A stretch of DNA of 64,000 nucleotides from Patagioenas fasciata (taxonomy: Eukaryota; Chordata; Aves; Columbiformes; Columbidae), in NCBI RefSeq assembly GCF_037038585.1, contig NC_092521.1, forward strand, positions 105,974,398 to 106,038,397. The letters are read 5' to 3'. The first letter of the stretch is position 1. Every line of letters begins with the position of its first letter. The translations under genes and the position numbers were made by a program. The notes under the pieces were generated by a model. It was not told the DNA's origin. It searched no databases and was given only the letters and a program-made list of their open reading frames with translations. Shown in pieces: positions 57,435-64,000 of the stretch.

Positions 57435-59966
57435 AAGAGCATTCCATCTGAAAGAAAGAGCATGTGACAGGGTACTCCCAAAAAGGGTCTGTGTGCAACA
57501 GAGAAGAGTGAGATAGGCCATTTTTAGCTTTCTAGCTTCTAAAGTTCTGTGTGGTCTGATTCAAGTTCAATTTTTCATTAATGTTTTTTGATGGGAGTTT
57601 TGGCAAATAAAAATAAATAAGGAATTCTATCATGGTCAGGCATTTGCAGGACTGTGCTCTGCACTATTAGTGTGATCAAGTTATTTCATTAACACATGTG
57701 CACGTCTTCTGAACTCTGGTTTCTATATTTGCATGATTTTATTATTAATTCATATTTCAATAAAATTGCTGAGCAGCACTGATTCCATAAACATAATTAG
57801 ATTAGTTTCTACACAAAGCTACAGGACAGCACAGCACAATGCAAAAAACAGAATATCCTAAGTCAAACTTCCTGTGCATGACAATGGCCCTTTATGCTTG
57901 TTTACCTACTTGAAATTCTGCCACATCACTTATACAATTAAATATTCCTTGCAATTTTATGCATTAAAAATATATTTGCACTGCTAGTGGGGTTCTGGCA
58001 GGTAGCTAGTTTTGCCTTCCTGTAAATGACTGAGACTAAACACATAGCTGTATATTGTACATGTAAATGGACTATGTGTAACATAGCACAACATTGACAA
58101 TACGTATGGTCCACATACATGTACAAATGACAATATATTTTTTACTATTTCTGTAACTTGTAAAATTGTACTTGATTTTCACCAGATGAAAGACTGGAGT
58201 AGACTTGATTGATTTTTTTTTTTCTGTAAATATTTCAATAAGTGGTTAAAAAGTGCAACAAAAACAGAAAAAAAACCCTATTTTTCCAAATGAAGTGGCT
58301 ACCTGGCATCGTTTTGATGGAAGTTTCAACCAAGTTAATACTCCTTGATTCACACAAATATTCTGATTAAAACTTACAGTATTTGCAAATTACAAGCAAA
58401 CTAAAGTGACCTTCAACAACAATAATGTGAACTTGGTCAAAGTGGCTTAATGTATTAACAAGGGAGCTGCCTAAGCAGGAGAGAATTCTCTGTCTTGTAG
58501 AGAACTATGAAAGGAAGGATAAAAAAAGAAAAAAATATTGAAAATAACAAAACCTTTGAACAGAATTCATATGAGGATAAACATTACAGAAATAACAGGG
58601 ATGGGCAGTAAGTACAGAAACTTGAAGCTGCATCAACTGCAGGAAGCAGATCTGCTTCCCACCCAGAAGACCTTGTCTTGAAATGAAAGAAGAACTGGCA
58701 TGTTGGCTGATCGAGAGAATGAAGTAGGGAAATATGAAGTTTTATTTTTAATAGATCTGTGTACTACTCCTAGTGTTAATTAAAATCAGTATTATTCTGG
58801 AATTCAGCAGGAAATTTGGTTGTGCTTTTCTTATTGTGAAGCTCTGAAAAGGAAAACCATGAGGCGAGTTTTTCTACTTTCTGTTGCCATTCACCCAGGG
58901 GCAAGAATGTTCAATTCTTAAATTTGAGCTTGTAGGAATTCTGCATTCTGCAAGTCCCTGCAGGATCCAGGGTATGGCCAGTGCCTGCATTCTACTCCAT
59001 TCCTGGATTTCAAGGAACTATAGTCCTGCTGCAGTAGCTTGGGAATATCTAAAAAGAGTGTGTCAGGGAGAATGACACTTGATCAGACATGTTTTCAAAT
59101 GTTTATTTAGAAGACCAACAGGGAATTTGAAATGCTAGGTCACACTGACAAATCATCAGGTTAGTTCACATGTGAACTCACATGTGAACTTCCACCGTGG
59201 CTTTTTCCTAGAAGAAAAGATAATATCCTTCAGTTACAGCTACAGCCTACAAACACAGTTGTGCTAACCTCTTGGGAAAATGCAGCTAATCTTAGGATAA
59301 GATAGTGAGATCTCAAGGTCATGGTCAAGGGTGGGGTTTTTTTTTTTTTATTTGTTTGGGGTTTTTTGTGGTTTTTTTTTTTTTGGGGGGGGGCTTTGGA
59401 TTTATTTTTGTTTGTCTGTTTGTTCATTGGTTTTTTGTTGTTGTTGCTGGGTTTGGTTTAGTTTGTTTTTATCTTTCTTTTTTTCCCTTGTACAGGAATA
59501 GACTTCCAGAGGAGACTGAGCTAATCAAGAGTTGGAATGCTCTCAAGATTTGCTGTGAGGCTCTATTCTGTGGCAGAGAACTACTGTCTTGTCAGTGTAA
59601 AACTAAAAAGATTTTCTGGACCGAGAAAAATCATTCTTTGTGCAGGGCTGAGAGAAGGCTTCTGGGAGCTCTAGGGAATTCATTGTAAAGTGTAATTGTA
59701 TCCTTGTATCATGTAAAGTAAGTGTACTGAATGCTGCAGAAAACCACAAGGTAGATGCATGTTGGTATTAACATGATTTTATTGTTTGAATAAATGTCGA
59801 AGGCATACATAGCAGTTGATGATGGCATTCTTGAGTTAAAAATGAAAATAAATGCAGACAAAGAAGAACTGCCCAATCTCCCACTTTAAAATACGGAGGG
59901 AGTTAATTTGCAGACAGGAGTAAAATGAATCCATAGTTACATTGCTTTATTAAGGTAATGTGATCA
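57435..59966. other. Gene-free; T/G low-complexity at 59336-59480
   Basis: No gene recognised. 59336-59480 is T-rich with a nine-G run (59385-59393). A 14-base palindrome GTTCACATGTGAAC lies at 59164-59177, followed by a partial second copy. Confidence 0.5.
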
Positions 59967-61042
59967 TATAGTGGGTTGACCTTGGCTAGCTGTCAGGTGT
60001 CCACCAAGCCACTCTTTGTCCTTCCTCAACAGGAGATAGAACAAAGGCTCACTGGTCAAGATAAGGAAAGGGAGATCACTCACAGGCAAAACAGATTCAA
60101 CTTGGGGAAATTAGTTCATTACCAGTTAAGCAGAGCAGGGTATTGAGAAATATGAACAAATTTAAAAACACCTGCCATCCACCCCTTCTTTCTTCCCTGT
60201 CATAACTTCACTCCCAGCTTCTCTACCACCTCCCCCTGAGCAGTACAGGGGAATGGGGGTTGCGGTCAGTTCATAACTGTTTGTCTCTGCTGATCCTTCC
60301 TCCTCACACTCTTCCTCTGTCCCAGTGTGGGGTCCTTCCCATAGAAGACCATCTTCCATGAGCTTCTTCAATGTGGGTCCTTCCCACAGGCTGCAGTTCT
60401 TCACAAACTGCTCCAGTGTAGGTCCTTTCCAGGGGGTGCAGTCCTTTAGGACCATACTCCTCCAACGTGGGTCCCCCAATGTGGTCACACGTCCTGCCAC
60501 AAAACCTTATCCAGCCTGGGCTCCTCTCCATGGGGCCACAGGTCCTGCCAGGAGCCTGCTCCACTGCAGTCTCTTCACAGGGTCACAACCTCCTTCAGGG
60601 ACCATCTACCTGCTCCTGTGTGGGGTCTTCCATGAGCTGCATGGTGGATATTTGCTCCACCATGGACCACCATGGGCTGCCATGGGACAACATGTACATC
60701 ACCACGGTCTTCAGCACAGGTTGCAGATTAATTTCTGCAATGGTGCCCGTAGCACATCCTGCCCCTCCTCCTTCACTGACCTGGCTGTCTGCAGAGTTGT
60801 CTCTCTCACATATTTTCACTCCTCTCTCCCAGCTGCTGCTGTTGTGCAGCATTTTTTACCCCTTCTTAAATATGCCACCACAGCATGCTGCCCCTGGGCT
60901 TAGCTTTGGCCAGCTGTGGATCTGTCTTGGAGCCAGCTGGGATAGGCTCTGTCTGACATGGAGCCAGGTTCTGGCATCTTCCCACAGAAGCCACTCCTGT
61001 AGCACCTTTGCTACCAAAACCTTGCCACGTAAACCAAATACA
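59967..61042 (-). mobile_element. ERVL-type LTR element (minus strand)
   Basis: On the minus strand it begins TGTATTTGGTTTACGTGGCA and runs through GGCTCCAAGACAGATCCACA, a TATA-like CATATTTAAGAAGGGG (near 60868), a block with repeated GGAAGGACCCACA-type phrases, and ends in TAGCCAAGGTCAACCCAC. This wording is that of a widespread avian ERVL LTR. Long open frames here (60325-60903 and 60467-61090 plus, 60162-60500 minus) are by-products of its GC-rich repeats. No clean target duplication was found and ends are approximate. Confidence 0.7.
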
Positions 61043-61930
61043 GATAACCTTAAAATGGGCTTTTGTGATTTTTATAATACAGCTTTATAAAACTTAGTTT
61101 GGGAGCTGTAAAAGACAAGTGTCTTGAACAAGAAACATCAGTTGAAGGACAAAATAAAATTTTTTTCTCTTCCCCACTGTGGCCCCTGGAGGGTGAGCTA
61201 CCTAGTAGATCGTGAACTGAAGGATGGAATGGAGACCAGAGAAGATTAGGTTGGCAGAACATGCTTGCCCTGAAGTATCTTTGATTTCTTTTTGTGACTC
61301 ATTTGTCTTTACCAAAACTGGATGATGGCACATTTTCAACAGTACGCATTCAGGACTGGAAACTAAATTCATAATTTTAATTAAACTAAATTGCTAAATT
61401 AAACCTCTATTTGAGGACAGGGGGTCTTCAAAGCATGACCAGAAATTAAGTGTCATTATGTTATTTGATAAAAATCCCATCTCCACATACTACATATAGC
61501 ACAAAGCAACAATGGCAAGCAGAGGGCATAGACCATCTCTCTAGGAAGCCTCTTCCTATTCCTATTCAGGGAATCTTGTGATTGCACAAGACGTCTTATG
61601 GCATGTTTATGGGACAAACCAAAGGCAAAGAAATGGAGGGACCATGGTGTCTGGGAGAGGAATGAACGTAGGTAAATAGAGGGCTAAAAGGACAAAAAGG
61701 GTTGCTCATCTGTAAACAGGTTGCTGGTCAGTAGGGTTATCTGGCCGTACCCTGCACCTGATCATTACCTGCTGTCCTGCCTTCTTAAATTCCATTTCTA
61801 AATATTTTCCTAGATGAGGGGGTTCTCTGTTCTGTGTGGATGTGATCGTATGAAGCTCTAAGTGTCAGCAACTGGAGTTAAATCATGGATTATAGGGCCT
61901 GCATATCACCAGTGTCATTCATTGGAAAGA
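61043..61930. other. Gene-free, nothing recognised
   Basis: About 0.9 kb without a supported feature. Confidence 0.5.
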
Positions 61931-62640
61931 CTGGAGTGAGTAAAAACAAGTGCCAGCAGACTGCAGTGTGGATCAGGGGTCATATGTGTCTATGGTGCAA
62001 GCAACTAGACCAAGTGAGAGTACAAATATCAAGCCAAACTAGGTGGAAATAAGATCAAGAGGTGTGGGCACAAGGTGTGTCTGTGGGAGTGAGGCAATTG
62101 GAGAAGCTGGCATCGAAAGGGACCAGGAGGTCTATGCCAAGTGATCAAGAGGCTGTAAGATCTGAAGGTCGACTGAGACACTGCATGTGTATGTGTGTGT
62201 CTGCATAGGTGGCAACTGGGGAGAAAATAGATCCAGGCTGGGTGGACTGCATGTCTAAGCTATTGGGTGGTGTGTGCTTGGTTACTGGAAAGGTCCACAG
62301 TGTGCATGGTTATGTGCTGCTGTGTGCAAGGAAATCTGTACCAGCAGCATGAGTGGGACTGTGACGGTCTTGGGACTAGTGTGGCCAGATGTCAGCAACT
62401 GGGGAGACCTGGGATCCATGGCCATTTACTGGATGGACTGCATGTCTAAGCCTAGCTACTGAGAGATCCACAGTGCATGTGTTTGTGAGGGAGGAGGTCT
62501 GTACTAGCCATTGGAGTGGGGCTGCTGGCTTTGGGGGCTCATGTGTAGGGTACAACAGCAGGAGAGATCAGGGATCCAGGTACCTGCAGATCCATAGTGT
62601 GTGTTTGGTCTCTGAGCGAGCAGCTGTCAAATTATGATCC
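61931..62640 (+). repeat. Degenerate GT-rich minisatellite
   Basis: Imperfect tandem repeats. GGACTGCATGTCTAAG recurs at about 62244 and 62435 (191 bases apart). TCCACAGTG-type phrases occur near 62294, 62467 and 62591, and GCAACTGGGGAGA near 62212 and 62395. Unit length varies from about 120 to 190 bases. The open frames over it (62267-62637) come from the repeat. Confidence 0.7.
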
Positions 62641-62925
62641 ACCAAGCTCTGCCAGGTCATTGGAGTCTGGTTACAAATGAAGGTATGAGGATGCACAACA
62701 ACAGTTCATTATATTTCTGCTGACTCCTGGACTATCTGTGACCTAAGATTTTGCATGGGGTTACTCCAGATTAGGGTAGGCCTGCTCCTAGGCCAGTGGC
62801 AAGCTAAAGGAATGCAAGGTTTTATGGAATGCCTACTGCACTGCACAGCCCAGTCTTCCACGTGATTTTTATTTATGTCAACAACTACAGCTTAAAGCAC
62901 AACCTACTAGCAATTCGGACCAGAC
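62641..62925. other. Short gene-free stretch before CpG island
   Basis: No feature recognised. Confidence 0.5.
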
Positions 62926-63279
62926 CTGCCAGAGCTCGAGAGGCCACAGACGACTGTGGTACCACTCGTTCTCCGCTTCTCCATCAGGAGGGGAGAATAG
63001 GATGCTCGCGATGGCGGAAGCTGGGGGACCTGGCCTCGACTTCCCCACCAGCCGGGGCGGAGGGTGACGGTCCCGCCCCGCGCCGCCTCTACTCCCGACT
63101 AGGGGAGCGCTCAGGGAGCTATCAACTCCTGGCCTCCCCTCCACCTGCCCCGGCTCACCTGCTGCCCAGCACCCGGCAACACACAGGGAGGCGCGGGCAA
63201 AGGCGCCGCCAGGCGCAACCAGCCATTTAAGGCAGCAAAAGCAGCAGCTGCCCCTGCGTTATTCATTACCTCAGTCTCC

Positions 63280-63499
63280 GCGGGGGGCGGGAGCGGCCGC
63301 GCGCCGGACAGCCCGCCCGGCCTATGGAGGCGAGCGGCGGAGGGGTGGGCAGGCGGTGCGGCCGCTTGCCAATGCCTGGGCAGCAAGGGCGGAGCTTGCC
63401 GGAGCTGCCGCGCCGGCTTCTCACGGGCTTTCGGTAGCGCCGGAGCCTGGGGCAGTGCAGCCTGGGTTGACGGGACCTGCCGCCACTCGACAGCCGGCG
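63280..63499 (+). other. Probable non-coding first exon of the next + strand gene
   Basis: A GC-rich stretch that ends CAGCCGGCG|GTGAGTGGG, an excellent splice donor at 63500. The upstream limit is a guess from the GC boxes. No initiator ATG with an open frame into the donor is convincing, so a 5' UTR exon is favoured. TPPP has a non-coding first exon in mammals, which would fit. Confidence 0.45.
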
Positions 63500-63909
63500 G
63501 TGAGTGGGCACCCCTTTCGGGGGGAGGGGGGGGAAGTGTTTTTCTTGCCCTCTCCCGCCTCGTTAGTGCGCTCGCTAATATATTTCTGTTCGGTTAACGA
63601 AGGCGCCAGATGTGCTGGAGGAGCTGCCCTGGGCTGGTGGTGCCCGCTGTTGCCCGCTGCTGCCGCGCGACCAGTGGCCCGCCCCTACCGGAGGGGCGCG
63701 CGGCGCCCTGCCTTGTTGCGTGTGGCCGTTATGTAACGGCCGCGTGGGACTGCGCGCGAGGTGGCTGCAGTAGCAGCTTTCCTCCGCAGGATTAACCCCG
63801 TCGTTGTCTCCCCCATTCTGCCGCGTCCCTTGTGCTCTCCCGCGAGAGCCCCGGGGAAGCGACCGGACCGGTGGGGAGAGGGTCTCGGTGCGGAGCTGCT
63901 CTCCTTTAC

Positions 63910-63954
63910 CTGCCCATGGGGTTGGGCTCCGGCACCCTCATCTTCCGCCGCCAT
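63910..63954 (-). CDS. Possible first coding exon of a divergent gene
   Basis: On the minus strand, CCCCAATGG gives a fair start context, then 15 codons (MAAEDEGAGAQPHGQ), then CAG|GTAAAG, a good donor, in phase 0. Ala/Glu-rich starts are common at CpG-island genes. Against it: no continuing minus-strand exons were found to the left, and such short exons arise easily in CpG islands. Product unknown. Confidence 0.25.
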
Positions 63955-64000
63955 TGGGGAGGGGAGGCGCCCCCACAACCTGCCCGGGGTTGGGGAGAAT

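Larger units (their letters stand above)
62930..64000. promoter_or_regulatory. CpG island / promoter region
   Basis: An abrupt rise in GC and CpG density with several GC boxes (CCCCGCCCCGCG near 63073, GGGGGGCGGGAG near 63280, GGGCGGAG near 63386). No TATA box, as is usual for broad housekeeping-type promoters. It is the only such region in the window, so it marks the start of the next gene. Synteny with human (BRD9, ZDHHC11, TPPP on one strand) suggests TPPP on the + strand; this is inference. Confidence 0.75.

Noticed and set aside
56987..57521. Three overlapping minus-strand frames of about 164 codons
   Set aside because: Produced by the stop-free sense of the AATAT pentamer array.
60162..61090. 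Open frames up to 207 codons on both strands
   Set aside because: They lie inside an ERVL-type LTR and follow its GC-rich repeats; no family wording.
62829..63978. Several GC-rich frames of 80-133 codons on both strands
   Set aside because: CpG islands keep frames open by low stop density. Only the short minus-strand exon with start context and donor was kept, at low confidence.
1..64000. CRISPR arrays, bacterial operons, riboswitches, tRNA or rRNA genes
   Set aside because: This is vertebrate nuclear DNA. No regularly spaced repeats of that kind, and no cloverleaf-like or rRNA segment was recognised by eye.

Overview
The window is nuclear genomic DNA of a bird. Evidence: intron-containing vertebrate genes, CR1 LINE fragments on both strands, avian-type ERVL and class II (tRNA-Trp primed) endogenous retroviruses, and a gene order that matches the vertebrate BRD9 - ZDHHC11 - next gene block (human 5p15.33). 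Species cannot be told from the sequence alone.

Layout. (1) Positions 1-4800 hold the last three coding exons and the 3' UTR of BRD9 on the + strand, a subunit of the ncBAF chromatin remodeller. (2) Positions 4800-17040 are intergenic and contain an old LTR fragment, a degenerate older LTR element, and, nested in that element, a 6.27-kb class II provirus on the - strand (6401-12674) with 336-bp LTRs and a 6-bp target duplication. (3) Positions 17491-22606 carry three decayed but still spliced-looking exons of a ZDHHC11-type palmitoyltransferase, in the place and orientation where ZDHHC11 belongs. The DHHC exon has a mutated catalytic motif, a stop and frameshifts. (4) Positions 24742-31000 are an ERVL element that starts exactly at its primer binding site, has only a 3' LTR, and is flanked by a 5-bp duplication. 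(5) Positions 31950-39330 are a minus-strand CR1 LINE split by a young class II provirus (32882-38709). Its two 336-bp LTRs look identical, its pol is open, and its gag, protease and env are defective or absent. (6) Positions 39940-41180 hold plus-strand CR1 pieces in scrambled order. (7) Positions 41180-61930 are mostly gene-free, with a solo LTR (47322-48040), short CR1 tails, a 503-bp AT-rich pentamer array and a minus-strand ERVL LTR (59967-61042). (8) Positions 61950-64000 hold a degenerate minisatellite and then a CpG island with a probable promoter. The likeliest target is the next + strand gene (TPPP by human gene order, which is inference), with a possible divergent minus-strand first exon.

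Overall this is a gene-poor interval between two active loci. A resident gene (ZDHHC11-like) has died here and several generations of retroelements have accumulated. The most unusual points are the one-LTR ERVL, whose structure fits integration of a reverse-transcription intermediate that failed plus-strand transfer; the very young non-autonomous class II provirus; and the pseudogenised DHHC enzyme.
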